64,000 bases of DNA from HXMU1420-2 sp034670145 (GTDB lineage Bacteria > Pseudomonadota > Alphaproteobacteria > Rhodobacterales > Rhodobacteraceae), in the NCBI GenBank assembly GCA_034670145.1, contig JAXMOA010000002.1, forward strand, positions 341,800 to 405,799. The letters run 5' to 3'. Positions 1-8,224 of the stretch are shown one piece after another (within the stretch, counting starts at the first letter, position 1; every line of letters begins with the position of its first letter). Made by a program: the position numbers and the translations under genes. The notes under the pieces were generated by a model. That model saw nothing but the letters and a program-made list of their open reading frames with translations, had not been told where the DNA came from and did no database searches.

Positions 1-455
1 TCCATACCGTCCATCTTGCTGGCCAGCTCTGGCGGCAGATAGGCGACACCGCCGGTGCCGGAGGCCAGCACAACGTTCCAGTCGCCGTATTCATAGCGCA
101 CGCGTGGATCACCCAGCAGATATGGGAATTGGGTGGAGCCGGACGATCCGAAGATCAATGTGCCGTCTTTGTATTCCTGTTTCTGGAACCAGTTCGCGCC
201 CTTTGTGGAGCCTGCGCCCGGCATGAATTTGACCACGACGGTCGGCTGTCCGGGCAGGGCTTCGCTGAGAAGCGGGGCGTAGAAGTTGGCCCATTTGGCG
301 GATCCGCCGGTCTCGGAGAAGGGGATGACCCATTCAACGGTCTTGCCTTCGAGGTCGATCCCGTGGCCGCCGGCGGCGGTTTGGGTTGCGAATGTGGCGG
401 CTGCGGCGGCGACAAGCCCCATGGCCACCCGACGGGTGGTGGTGTGTTCAGTCAT
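1..455 (-). CDS. Tripartite tricarboxylate transporter (TTT) substrate-binding protein, partial
   Basis: The reading frame runs leftwards from an ATG at 455 off the window edge, so only about the first 151 residues are visible. It begins with a Tat-like leader (an RRVAMG motif followed by an alanine-rich hydrophobic stretch), then a WVIPFSETGGSAKWANF-type segment and a PGAGSTKGANWF segment. This resembles the TctC/Bug family of periplasmic binding proteins, which deliver carboxylates to TctAB membrane permeases. A GGAGG ribosome site lies just upstream of the start. The divergent two-component pair to the right resembles TctD/TctE, which control such transporters. The ligand cannot be told from the sequence. 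Confidence 0.8.
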   Translation of the reverse strand, partial: MTEHTTTRRVAMGLVAAAAATFATQTAAGGHGIDLEGKTVEWVIPFSETGGSAKWANFYAPLLSEALPGQPTVVVKFMPGAGSTKGANWFQKQEYKDGTLIFGSSGSTQFPYLLGDPRVRYEYGDWNVVLASGTGGVAYLPPELASKMDGM

Positions 456-597
456 GTATTCCTCCCAAGCTGCGAACGCTCTGATGGTTCGCGGCGCATT
501 TCAGGCACGATGAGACTCGGGGTGAGTCTGCGGCCTCATGTGAGTGTTTTCTGGTGTGAAGCTTGCACCAAGCCTTCATCGCTGAAAAAACTGGCTC

Positions 598-1269
598 ATG
601 AGGATTCTGATTGTTGAAGATAATAGGAGCCTGGCCAAAGGGATTGCCTATCGGTTGCAGGATGACGGGCATTCTGTGGATGTTCTGAACGATGGCGCGG
701 GCGCGGGGATCTTTTTACAACAGGAAGCTGTGGATCTGGTGATTTTGGATATCAACCTGCCGGGGCAGAGCGGGATCGAGATTTTGTCCGAGATGCGCGG
801 GCGGGAGGATCCGCGGCCTGTGATCCTGCTGACGGCGCGGACGCGGACCGAGGATCGGGTGGCGGGGTTGGATGCGGGGGCGGATGATTACCTGGCCAAG
901 CCGTTTGCGATGGACGAGCTGGCGGCGCGGGTGCGTGCCCTGGGTCGGCGCAAGCATACCACGCCACGCCGGATCATCTCGTTGGGCGATCTGGCGCTGG
1001 ATCCCGAAGCGATGCAGGTTTTGCACGGCTCAGAGCCGGTGGATGTGCCGCGCCGTGAAATGACGGTTTTGCTGGCTTTGGCGCAGGTGAACGGGCGGAC
1101 GGTGTCCAAGGCGGCCTTGCTGGATCAGGTCTATGGCACGGGCAGCGAAACGGATGAGAAAGTGATCGAGGTCTATATTTCGCGTTTGCGCAAGCGGCTG
1201 AAGCGGTATGGGATCGGCATTCGGGTGCATCGGGGGATCGGCTATAGTTTGACGGTGCCGGCGCAATGA
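598..1269 (+). CDS. OmpR/PhoB-family response regulator (TctD-like)
   Basis: This 223-residue protein has an N-terminal receiver domain with acidic pocket E7/D8, phospho-acceptor D51 (in LVILDINLPG), the LLTART threonine and the K of LAKPF. A C-terminal winged helix of the Trans_reg_C type ends in VIEVYISRLRKRL and GIGYSL. It should bind DNA when phosphorylated by the kinase encoded immediately downstream; the two genes overlap by 4 bp (ATGA). Its position divergent from a TTT binding-protein gene suggests that it controls uptake of a carboxylate, as TctD does. That target is an inference. Confidence 0.92.
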   Translation: MRILIVEDNRSLAKGIAYRLQDDGHSVDVLNDGAGAGIFLQQEAVDLVILDINLPGQSGIEILSEMRGREDPRPVILLTARTRTEDRVAGLDAGADDYLAKPFAMDELAARVRALGRRKHTTPRRIISLGDLALDPEAMQVLHGSEPVDVPRREMTVLLALAQVNGRTVSKAALLDQVYGTGSETDEKVIEVYISRLRKRLKRYGIGIRVHRGIGYSLTVPAQ

Positions 1270-2645
1270 CACGGTCGCTGTCCTTGCGGGGTCGGTTGAC
1301 GTTGATCATTTTGCTGCCGCTTTTGGTGACGGCTCTGGCGGCGGGGGCCTGGCAGGTGCAGCAGGCGGTGCGCACGGCGGCGGATGTGTTTGATCGCAGT
1401 TTGTTGTCGGCGGCTTTGGCGGTGTCGCATGACGTTTCCCTGTCGGGCGGCGATGCGCTGTCGCGGCGAACGCGGGATTTGTTGGCCGATACCTCTGGCG
1501 GGCGGGTGTATTACCACGTCTATGCGCCGGATGGGGTGATCGTGGCGGGTTATGCGACGCCGCCGGTCGGTATTCCGGGGCGGGCAGAGACGGTGGGCCC
1601 CAGCTATTTTTCGGCCAGCTATCTGGGCCGTCCGGTGAGCGGGGTACGGTTGCAGAATGCGACCGAGATAGATGGATTCAGCGGGATTTTTACCACCACG
1701 GTCTGGCAGGAGACGGCGCTGCGCGAGGCGTTTGTCTGGCAGTTGGCGCGCCGGGCAATCATCACGATTGCCGGGTTGATTGCGGGTCTGGCGCTGGTGG
1801 TCTGGTTTGGTGTGCGGGTGGGGTTGCGGCCGCTTTTGGATCTGGAACAGGCGATTGCGCAGCGCTCTGGTGACGAGCTGTCGCCGATCCGCCGGTCTGT
1901 GCCTGTCGAGGTGCGCGGCATTGTCGAGACGTTGAACCGTTTGTTTTCACAGGTCTCTTTGAACATGACCGCGCAGAACGAGTTCATTTCCAACGCGGCG
2001 CATCAGTTGCGCAATCCGATTGCCGGGGTCCTGTCACTGGCAGAGGCGGTGCATAATGCGCCCGATGCGGCGCAGGCGCGGCAGCGGTCCGGCGATTTGC
2101 TGGAGGCGGCGCGCGAGACTGCGGATATGGCGCAAAAACTGTTGGCATTGGAGCGGGCCAAGACGATCAGCCCCATATCTTTGCATCAGGACGTTGTTCT
2201 GACCGAATTGTTGGAAGACTGGGTTGCCGGGTTTCGGGCCGGAGCCCCGGCGCAGGTGCGGGTTGGGCTGGATCTGGCGCCGGATCTGGGGCGTTTGCGG
2301 TGCGAGCCGACAATGCTGCGCGAGGCGTTGACCAATCTGGCGGATAACGCGCTGTGCCACGGCGGGCCGGGCCTGACGGCGATTGACGTGCAGGCGCGGC
2401 GGGATCAGACCGGCGTTGAGATCGTGGTGACGGATGACGGGCGGGGGTTGTCAGAGGCGGATCTGGCCTTGGCCATCCAGCGGTTTTCGCAGGTCTCGGC
2501 CTCGTCCGGCAGTGGATTGGGGCTGCCGATTGCCGAAACGATTGTGGCTGGGCATGGCGGGACGATGGAGTTGGTGAGCGGCGCGGGGGGCTTGCGGGTT
2601 GTCTTGTGGTTGCCGGGGGCGGCGGGGGCGGAAAGCGCGCGTTAG
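1266..2645 (+). CDS. Sensor histidine kinase (TctE-like)
   Basis: This 459-residue membrane kinase has a first transmembrane helix at about residues 10-29, a periplasmic sensor region of about 130 residues resembling the 2CSK_N type, and a second helix at about 163-185, followed by a HAMP-like linker. The dimerisation helix carries H246 in SNAAHQLRNP. The ATPase domain follows, with an N box (LTNLADNALCHG), a G1 box (DDGRGLS) and a G2 box (GSGLGLPIA). It is translationally coupled to the upstream regulator and is its probable partner. The signal is probably a carboxylate, judging from family and context only. Confidence 0.92.
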   Translation: MTRSLSLRGRLTLIILLPLLVTALAAGAWQVQQAVRTAADVFDRSLLSAALAVSHDVSLSGGDALSRRTRDLLADTSGGRVYYHVYAPDGVIVAGYATPPVGIPGRAETVGPSYFSASYLGRPVSGVRLQNATEIDGFSGIFTTTVWQETALREAFVWQLARRAIITIAGLIAGLALVVWFGVRVGLRPLLDLEQAIAQRSGDELSPIRRSVPVEVRGIVETLNRLFSQVSLNMTAQNEFISNAAHQLRNPIAGVLSLAEAVHNAPDAAQARQRSGDLLEAARETADMAQKLLALERAKTISPISLHQDVVLTELLEDWVAGFRAGAPAQVRVGLDLAPDLGRLRCEPTMLREALTNLADNALCHGGPGLTAIDVQARRDQTGVEIVVTDDGRGLSEADLALAIQRFSQVSASSGSGLGLPIAETIVAGHGGTMELVSGAGGLRVVLWLPGAAGAESAR

Positions 2646-2667
2646 CGTTTGGTGCGATGTGCGCGTG

Positions 2668-3006
2668 TCAGGCAGGATCACGGGCGTCGAGCAGGGCCAC
2701 AATCTCGGAGCAGTTTTCGATCTGGCCGCCGCAGCAATCAGCGATCAGGAATTGCACCAGCGCGTTCACGCAGGACAGGTTCGCGGCGTAGTGGATTTCG
2801 CGTTGATGGCGGGTTGCTATCAGAACGCCAGCGCGTTTGAGAATGGACAGGTGGCCTGACAGGGTTGAGGGTTTTGTGCCCAGCTGACGCGAGATTTCGA
2901 GGGCGGGCAGGCCCTGGGGGCCGGTTTTGACCAGCAGGCGAAACGCCTCGAGCCGCGTGGGTTGGGCGAGGGCGGCAAAAGCGTCGATGGCTTTGGTCTG
3001 ATCCAT
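2668..3006 (-). CDS. arsR: ArsR-family arsenite-responsive repressor
   Basis: This is a 112-residue winged-helix protein of the SmtB/ArsR family, with the recognition helix around TKPSTLSGHLSILKRAG. The C-terminal part carries a CCGG...C cysteine cluster (IADCCGGQIENC), the arrangement seen in rhizobial-type arsenite-sensing ArsR proteins. I chose the ATG at 3006 because a longer frame from 3123 would run through both candidate operators and add unrelated residues. The gene is divergent from the operon starting at 3111. Arsenite binding would release the repressor from both promoters. The sensor identity is inferred from the cysteines and from arsH and an aquaporin in the operon. Confidence 0.88.
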   Translation of the reverse strand: MDQTKAIDAFAALAQPTRLEAFRLLVKTGPQGLPALEISRQLGTKPSTLSGHLSILKRAGVLIATRHQREIHYAANLSCVNALVQFLIADCCGGQIENCSEIVALLDARDPA

Positions 3007-3008
3007 AA

Positions 3009-3024
3009 TTCGGTATTGCCCGAA
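3009..3024. promoter_or_regulatory. Candidate ArsR operator 1
   Basis: TTCGG-N6-CCGAA inverted repeat lying 2 bp upstream of the arsR start codon. It matches the second site at 3073-3088 in half-sites and spacing. A repressor bound here would block arsR itself, so autoregulation is likely. Confidence 0.65.
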
Positions 3025-3072
3025 ATAACGAAGCTTGACAAGATACGGTGTCTGACCTAGCCCCGTTATCAA

Positions 3073-3088
3073 TTCGGCGTTTGCCGAA
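3073..3088. promoter_or_regulatory. Candidate ArsR operator 2
   Basis: A second TTCGG-N6-CCGAA palindrome (TTCGGCGTTTGCCGAA), 64 bp from the first and 22 bp upstream of the start of the divergent operon at 3111. Its position suits repression of the operon by the neighbouring ArsR protein. Confidence 0.65.
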
Positions 3089-3110
3089 ATGACGGTCAGG
3101 GGACGCGCCG

Positions 3111-4130
3111 GTGGCAGAGACAACGATTATCTCCGAGGTTGATTTTGAGGCAGCGGGCAAGCAGTCGGGGTATTTGCGCGTGCCCCATTCTGTGCATCGT
3201 TCGGCCTATGGGTGGATCCCGATCCCCGTGACATCGCTGAGGAATGGTGTGGGCCCGACTCTGATCATCATGGCGGGCAATCACGGGGATGAATATGAGG
3301 GTCAGATTGCGGTGAGCAATCTGGCGCGGCGGTTGCAGGCCGAAGATATTCGCGGGCGGTTGATCCTGCTGGCGATGCTCAATGCGCCGGCGGCAGAGGC
3401 GGGGTTGCGGACCTCTCCGATTGACGGGGGGAACCTCAACCGTTTGTTTCCGGGGCAGGTCGATGGCACCCCGACCGAGAAAGTCGCCCATTACGTCGAA
3501 GAGGTTTTGATGCCGCTGGCGGATTATGCGGTTGATTTGCATTCGGGCGGAAGTTCGCTGTTTTATCCGCCGACCCTGTTGCGGGGGCAGGGGCATAGTG
3601 CGGAGGAAACCGAGGCCCTGATCAATCTGCAAACGGCGTTTGATTTGCCCTATGCCTGGGTTTTCACCAGTGGCGGCGGGCGGCAGAGCACGGCGCGCAC
3701 GGCGATGGGGGCGGCAAACCGCAAGGGCGTGATCAATGTGATGGCCGAGCTGGGAGGCGGGGCCGAGGTGACGCCAGAGATCTTGCAGCACACAGAGCGC
3801 GGGTTGCAGCGGATCTTGCACAGCCTGGGGATGTTGCCGGGCTATCAGCCGGACGCGGCAAGGGGCACGCGCGAGCTGAATGTGCAGGGATCGGTCTATG
3901 CCTATGAGGCGGGGCTGTTTGAGCCGTTGAAATCCATCGGCGAGGAGGTCGAGGCGGGCGAGCTGGTCGGTCTGGTGCATCGCCCTGACACCCCGGGGGC
4001 GGAACCGGCGCGGATTGTGTCGGCCTATGCGGGGATCGTCCTGTGCAAACGCTCTATGGGGCAGGTTGTGCGCGGGGACGCGGTGTTTCAGATTGCGGCA
4101 GATGTTGTGCCAGCAGGGGGGCAGGCATGA
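3111..4130 (+). CDS. Succinylglutamate desuccinylase/aspartoacylase family hydrolase (DoeB/EutE-like)
   Basis: This 339-residue, probably zinc-dependent amidohydrolase shows the family signatures GNHGDEYEG (metal-binding His and Glu), GGNLNRLFPG and DLHSGG (third ligand His), plus MAELGGG near the catalytic glutamate. The closest family I recognise is DoeB/EutE, which removes acetate from N-acetyl-diaminobutyrate in ectoine breakdown, so an N-acyl amino acid is the expected substrate. The start is a GTG at 3111. The 3' end overlaps the next gene by 4 bp. No ectoine genes (doeA, eutC, transporter) are nearby, and it heads an operon that ends in arsH, which is unusual. Confidence 0.82.
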   Translation: MAETTIISEVDFEAAGKQSGYLRVPHSVHRSAYGWIPIPVTSLRNGVGPTLIIMAGNHGDEYEGQIAVSNLARRLQAEDIRGRLILLAMLNAPAAEAGLRTSPIDGGNLNRLFPGQVDGTPTEKVAHYVEEVLMPLADYAVDLHSGGSSLFYPPTLLRGQGHSAEETEALINLQTAFDLPYAWVFTSGGGRQSTARTAMGAANRKGVINVMAELGGGAEVTPEILQHTERGLQRILHSLGMLPGYQPDAARGTRELNVQGSVYAYEAGLFEPLKSIGEEVEAGELVGLVHRPDTPGAEPARIVSAYAGIVLCKRSMGQVVRGDAVFQIAADVVPAGGQA

Positions 4131-5107
4131 GCGCACATCCGGTTACATTGGAGGATATTCATGCGGCGCAAACCGCCCTGGCGGGCGTTGTTGTACGCAC
4201 GCCGCTGCTGGAGAATGCGGATGTGAATGAAAGGCTGGGCGGGCGATTGTTGCTCAAGGCCGAGAATTTCCAGCGCACCGGGGCGTTCAAGATACGGGGC
4301 GCCTACTATCGGATATGGAACATGACCCGGCAGGAACGCGCCTGCGGGGTGGTGAGCTATTCTTCGGGCAATCATGCGCTGGGGCTGGCGCGGGCGGCGG
4401 CGATGTTGGGCACTTCGGCTGTGATCGTGATGCCCAGCGATGTGCCAAGGGCCAAGATGGAGGCGACACGGGATCTGGGCGCGCAGATTGTGACGTTTGA
4501 TCGGGATTCCGAGAGCAGCGCAGATGTGGTTGCCGGGATCACCGCGCGGACCGGGCGAATAGAAGTGCCGCCGAGCGCCCATGGCCAGGTGTTGGCCGGG
4601 GCGGGAACAGCCGCGCTGGAGCTGCTGGAGGATGCCCCGGCGCTGGACGCGGTGCTGATCCCTTGCGGCGGGGGCGGGCTGACGGCGGCGACGGCGGTTG
4701 TGATGGCCCAAGCCTCGGCCAGCACGCAGGTTTATGCGGCAGAGCCTGACCTGTTCGATGACACGCGCCGATCGTTGGCGGCCGGGGCGCGGCTGGCCAA
4801 TCCGGTCGGGCAGCGCACGATTTGCGATGCGATCATGACACCGATGCCGAATGAGGTGACCTTTCCGATCAATCTGGATCTGTTGGCTGGCGGGGTGACT
4901 GCCAGCGATGCCCAGGTGCGCGCGGCGATGCGCTTTGCCTTTGATCATTTCAAGATCGTGACAGAGCCGGGCGCGGTGGTTGGACTGGCCGCGATTTTGA
5001 GCGGGCAGGTCGATATCAGGAACAAAACAATCGCGACCGTCATCACAGGCGGGAACATAGACAATGCGCGGTTTGCAGCACTCACAGGAGATGACAATGA
5101 CACTTGA
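4127..5107 (+). CDS. PLP-dependent threonine/serine dehydratase family enzyme (EutB-like)
   Basis: This 326-residue fold-type II PLP enzyme carries the lysine in TGAFKIRGA, the SSGNHA substrate loop and the glycine-rich phosphate-binding loop PCGGGGL. Family members deaminate threonine, serine or hydroxyaspartate, or dehydrate hydroxyectoine (EutB). The C-terminal regulatory ACT domain of biosynthetic IlvA is absent. The ATG at 4127 overlaps the preceding stop (ATGA) and the 3' end overlaps the aquaporin gene, so the genes are translationally coupled. The usual SSGNHAQ has Leu for Gln here, and GQGT is GAGT. The substrate is unknown. Confidence 0.82.
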   Translation: MSAHPVTLEDIHAAQTALAGVVVRTPLLENADVNERLGGRLLLKAENFQRTGAFKIRGAYYRIWNMTRQERACGVVSYSSGNHALGLARAAAMLGTSAVIVMPSDVPRAKMEATRDLGAQIVTFDRDSESSADVVAGITARTGRIEVPPSAHGQVLAGAGTAALELLEDAPALDAVLIPCGGGGLTAATAVVMAQASASTQVYAAEPDLFDDTRRSLAAGARLANPVGQRTICDAIMTPMPNEVTFPINLDLLAGGVTASDAQVRAAMRFAFDHFKIVTEPGAVVGLAAILSGQVDIRNKTIATVITGGNIDNARFAALTGDDNDT

Positions 5108-5762
5108 ACGACGCCTTGTGGCAGAATGGCTGGGGACGTTTTCGCTGTTGGCGACGGTGATCGGGTCGGGAATCATGGCCGAGCGTCTGGCGGATGGGAA
5201 TGTGGCGATTGCGCTGTTGGGCAATACCATTCCGACGGGGGCCATATTGGTGGTGCTCATCACCATCTTCGGGCCGATCTCGGGGGCGCATTTCAACCCT
5301 GCCGTGACGCTGTGTTTTACCCTGCGCGGCGAAATCGGGAAACGCGATGCCGTTTTATATGTGGTGGCCCAGGTGTTCGGCGGGATCATCGGGGTCTGGG
5401 CCGCGCATGTGATGTTTGATCATCCTTTGCTGGATGCCTCGACGACGGCGCGCAGCGGTATTGGCCAATGGTCAGGGGAGTTTGTGGCCACCTTTGGGCT
5501 GGTGGGGACGATCCTGGCCTGTATCAAGGCCCGCCCCACTGCGGTGCCCATGGCCGTGGGCCTGTATATCACGGCGGCCTATTGGTTCACGTCGTCCACG
5601 TCCTTTGCGAACCCGGCGGTCACCATTGCGCGCGGATTTTCGGATACATTTGCCGGGATCGCGCCGGTTGATGTGGCTGCCTTTGTCGCGGTGCAGCTGG
5701 TGGCGGCGATTTTGGCGACGGGGTTCTTTGGCTGGCTTCTGGCCGAGAGCGACGATGGCTGA
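5097..5762 (+). CDS. Aquaporin/MIP channel (AqpS-like)
   Basis: A 221-residue integral membrane channel with six predicted helices and the two half-helix motifs, HFNPAVTL and FANPAVTI. The ATG at 5097 was chosen because AGGAG at 5086-5090 gives a proper spacing, whereas the ATG at 5091 abuts it. In Sinorhizobium meliloti an AqpS channel in an arsR-aqpS-arsC-arsH operon conducts arsenite; an aquaporin between arsR and arsH is consistent with the same role. Neither an arsenate reductase nor an Acr3 or ArsB pump is visible in this window. Confidence 0.85.
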   Translation: MTLERRLVAEWLGTFSLLATVIGSGIMAERLADGNVAIALLGNTIPTGAILVVLITIFGPISGAHFNPAVTLCFTLRGEIGKRDAVLYVVAQVFGGIIGVWAAHVMFDHPLLDASTTARSGIGQWSGEFVATFGLVGTILACIKARPTAVPMAVGLYITAAYWFTSSTSFANPAVTIARGFSDTFAGIAPVDVAAFVAVQLVAAILATGFFGWLLAESDDG

Positions 5763-6963
5763 AGCCTTTGATTTTGATGCCGTCATTGACCGGCGCGAGG
5801 TGCCGGCGCTGAAGGTGCATCCCGTGGTGCTGGGCGAAGACGGGGGGGAACTGTTTGCGGCGGGTGTTGCCGATATGGATTTCCGCGCGCCTCAGCCTGT
5901 GTTGGATGCGATGGCGCAGCGGCTGGCCCATGGTGTCTTTGGCTATGAGGCCGTGCCCGAGGGGTTGATCCCGGCGCTGACCGGTTGGATGAAGACCCGC
6001 CATGGCTGGGACATGGAGGCCAGTCACATCCTGCGCGCGCCCAATGTGCTCAACAGCCTGTCGATGGCGGTCAATCTGTTTTCGGATCCGGGTGACGGGA
6101 TCATCGTCCAGCCGCCGGTGTTCTTTGATTTTGCGGATATCATTGCCGAGAACGGGCGTCGGATGGTCGAAAATCCGTTGGTGTTGGTGGAGGGGCGCTA
6201 TGAAATGGATTTTGCGGGGCTGGAGGCCTGTGCTGCCGATCCGCGCAGCAGGATCCTGTTGTTGTGCAACCCCCATAACCCGGTGGGGCGTGTCTGGACC
6301 GTGCAGGAGTTGAGCCGGCTGGCCGAGATTTGTATCCGGCATGAGGTGTTGGTTGTGGCCGATGAAATCCATGGGGATATCACCTATCCGGGGCATGATT
6401 ATCGACCGTTTGCCAGCCTGTCGCCAGCGGCTGCGCTGGGGTCTGTGACCTGTCTGTCACCGGCCAAGAGTTTCAATATCGCGGCCTGTTGCGGGGCCTT
6501 TACCGTGATCCCGGATGCGGAACGGCGCGCGGCCTTTGCGGCGCAGAACAGCCGGTTGACGGTGAACAAGAACAACGCCTTTGCCAGTGTCGCGATGGAG
6601 GCGGCCTATCGCCATGGCGGGGCCTGGCTGGAGGCGGTGACCCGCTATATCGCAGGCAATCTGGCGCTGGTGCGCGCGCGGCTGGGCGGGATGGCGCAGG
6701 TCTGTCTGGTTGAGCCGGACGGCACCTTTCTGCTGTGGCTGGATTTTCGCGCTCTGGGATTGTCACCGGACGAATTGAGCCGGTTTCTGCGCCAGGAGGC
6801 CGGGTGGGCCATTACACGCGGTATTGCGTTCGGGGCAGGCGGAGAAGGGTTCGGACGGCTGAACATTGCCTGCCCGCGGGCCCGGTTGGAGCAGGCGCTG
6901 GATGGGCTGGAGCGGGCGCTTGCTCGTTGGCAGGATCAACTGAGGAAAGATGCGCAGGAATGA
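5755..6963 (+). CDS. PatB/MalY-family PLP aminotransferase-fold C-S lyase
   Basis: This 402-residue fold-type I PLP enzyme carries CNPHNPVGRVW, VVADEIHGDITYPG and the PLP lysine in SPAKSFNIA, which together are typical of the PatB/MalY/CbsL subfamily. Those enzymes perform beta-elimination on cystathionine and other cysteine S-conjugates. The ATG at 5755 overlaps the aquaporin stop by 8 bp; a longer open frame further upstream is only the shadow of the aquaporin gene. The 3' end overlaps arsH (ATGA). A carbon-sulfur lyase inside an arsenic operon is unexpected and could act on a thiol or arsenic conjugate, but that is speculation. Confidence 0.85.
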   Translation: MAEAFDFDAVIDRREVPALKVHPVVLGEDGGELFAAGVADMDFRAPQPVLDAMAQRLAHGVFGYEAVPEGLIPALTGWMKTRHGWDMEASHILRAPNVLNSLSMAVNLFSDPGDGIIVQPPVFFDFADIIAENGRRMVENPLVLVEGRYEMDFAGLEACAADPRSRILLLCNPHNPVGRVWTVQELSRLAEICIRHEVLVVADEIHGDITYPGHDYRPFASLSPAAALGSVTCLSPAKSFNIAACCGAFTVIPDAERRAAFAAQNSRLTVNKNNAFASVAMEAAYRHGGAWLEAVTRYIAGNLALVRARLGGMAQVCLVEPDGTFLLWLDFRALGLSPDELSRFLRQEAGWAITRGIAFGAGGEGFGRLNIACPRARLEQALDGLERALARWQDQLRKDAQE

Positions 6964-7667
6964 CGAATACACCAAACATAGAAGATGAACATTTTCGCCC
7001 AATCGACACCGCGCGTCTGTTTGCCGGGGATGGCGACGGGCATGGAGCGCGAATCCTGTTGTTATACGGATCGTTGCGGGAACGGTCGTTCAGCCGTCTG
7101 ATGACCCAGGAGGCGGCGCGGGTTCTGGAGCGGTTCGGGGCGCAGACGCGGACGTTTGATCCCAGCGGATTGCCGCTGCCGGATGACACGGGCGCGGATC
7201 ACCCCAAGGTTCAGGAATTGCGCGACCTGGTGACCTGGTGCGAAGGGATGGTCTGGTGCTCGCCCGAGCGTCATGGGGCGATGACGGGTATCATGAAGGC
7301 GCAGATCGACTGGATTCCGCTCTCTTTGGGGGCGGTTCGTCCGACCCAGGGCAAGACGCTGGCGGTGATGCAGGTCAACGGCGGGTCGCAAAGTTTCAAC
7401 GCGGTGAACCAGTTGCGTATTCTGGGCCGATGGATGCGGCTGTTGACCATTCCGAACCAGTCTTCGACGCCCAAGGCCTTTCTGGAATTTGACGACAATG
7501 ACCGGATGAAGCCGTCGCCCAATTACGACCGGATGGTGGATGTCATGGAGGAGCTGGTGAAATTCACGCTTCTGACGCGGGGGCGGGCGGATTACCTGGT
7601 GGAGCGCTACAGCGAGCGTAAGGAAACCGGCGAGGCGTTGATCCGGCGGGTGAACGCGGGCCAGTGA
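6960..7667 (+). CDS. arsH: Arsenical resistance flavoprotein ArsH
   Basis: This 235-residue flavodoxin-like NADPH-dependent FMN reductase has the ArsH hallmarks: the FMN loop LLYGSLRERSFSR, SPERHGAMTGIMKAQIDW, VNGGSQSFNAVNQLR and a C-terminal KFTLLTRGRADYLVERYSE. ArsH oxidises trivalent methyl and aromatic arsenicals to less toxic pentavalent forms. It is the last gene of the operon, coupled by a 4-bp overlap, and is followed by a strong terminator hairpin. It is the firmest evidence that this operon concerns arsenic. Confidence 0.95.
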   Translation: MTNTPNIEDEHFRPIDTARLFAGDGDGHGARILLLYGSLRERSFSRLMTQEAARVLERFGAQTRTFDPSGLPLPDDTGADHPKVQELRDLVTWCEGMVWCSPERHGAMTGIMKAQIDWIPLSLGAVRPTQGKTLAVMQVNGGSQSFNAVNQLRILGRWMRLLTIPNQSSTPKAFLEFDDNDRMKPSPNYDRMVDVMEELVKFTLLTRGRADYLVERYSERKETGEALIRRVNAGQ

Positions 7668-7681
7668 AGAGAGATCCGTGA

Positions 7682-7706
7682 AAAGGGGCGGGTGTGCCGC
7701 CCCTTT
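7682..7706. terminator. Bidirectional terminator between arsH and coxG
   Basis: A perfect 10-bp stem, AAAGGGGCGG / CCGCCCCTTT, with a 5-base loop, flanked by A and T residues. It lies between two convergent operons and should stop transcription from both sides. Confidence 0.85.
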
Positions 7707-7723
7707 GGGCTGACGATGTCAGA

Positions 7724-8179
7724 TCAGGCGGCGGCGTCCTGGTTGACCGCCTCGGCGAAGGCGTTGAAGAATTTCGCCGCCAGCTTTTTGGCTGTGCTTT
7801 GGATCAGGCGGCTGCCCAGCTGGGCCAGCTTGCCCCCGATATCTGCCTTGGCCTCATAGCGCAGGATGGTGGTATCGGGGCCGTCCGCCGTGAGCGTTAC
7901 ATCTGCGCCGCCCTTGGCATGGCCCGCAGCCCCGCCATTGCCGCGCCCGGTGAGCGAAAACGCATCCGGCGCGCCGGCGGTGTCGAGTTGCACTTCGCCG
8001 CTGAATTTCGCCTTTACCGGCCCGATCTTGAGCACGACTTTGGCCTCCAGTTCGGTATCGGAGTGTTTGGTCAACTCTTCGCATCCGGGGATGCAGAGTT
8101 TGAGGATTTCAGGGTCGTTCAGGGCGGCATAGACCCGGTCTTTGGGGGCGTTGATGACGATTTCGTCGGCGAGTTCCAT
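7724..8179 (-). CDS. coxG: CO dehydrogenase accessory protein CoxG (SRPBCC family)
   Basis: This 151-residue protein of the START/SRPBCC fold begins MELADEIVINAPKDRVY and has CIPGCEELT, typical of CoxG/KdsA-like proteins. In Oligotropha, CoxG helps recruit CO dehydrogenase to the cytoplasmic membrane. It is the last gene of the cox operon, which is transcribed leftwards. The C-terminal helical stretch is alanine-rich and amphipathic, as in other CoxG proteins. Confidence 0.88.
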   Translation of the reverse strand: MELADEIVINAPKDRVYAALNDPEILKLCIPGCEELTKHSDTELEAKVVLKIGPVKAKFSGEVQLDTAGAPDAFSLTGRGNGGAAGHAKGGADVTLTADGPDTTILRYEAKADIGGKLAQLGSRLIQSTAKKLAAKFFNAFAEAVNQDAAA

Positions 8180-8224
8180 TGCGTGTCCTTTTTTTGATGA
8201 CGGAATTTCCAGGGGTGTGCGGGC

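Noticed and set aside
3096..5389. Long minus-strand open frames opposite the ars operon enzymes
   Set aside because: They are rich in Arg, Pro and His, lack domains and lie exactly opposite well-supported genes.
5416..5754. An upstream extension of the PatB-like gene
   Set aside because: The extension overlaps the aquaporin gene in another frame and reads as arginine-rich sequence; the ATG at 5755 gives a family-like N terminus.
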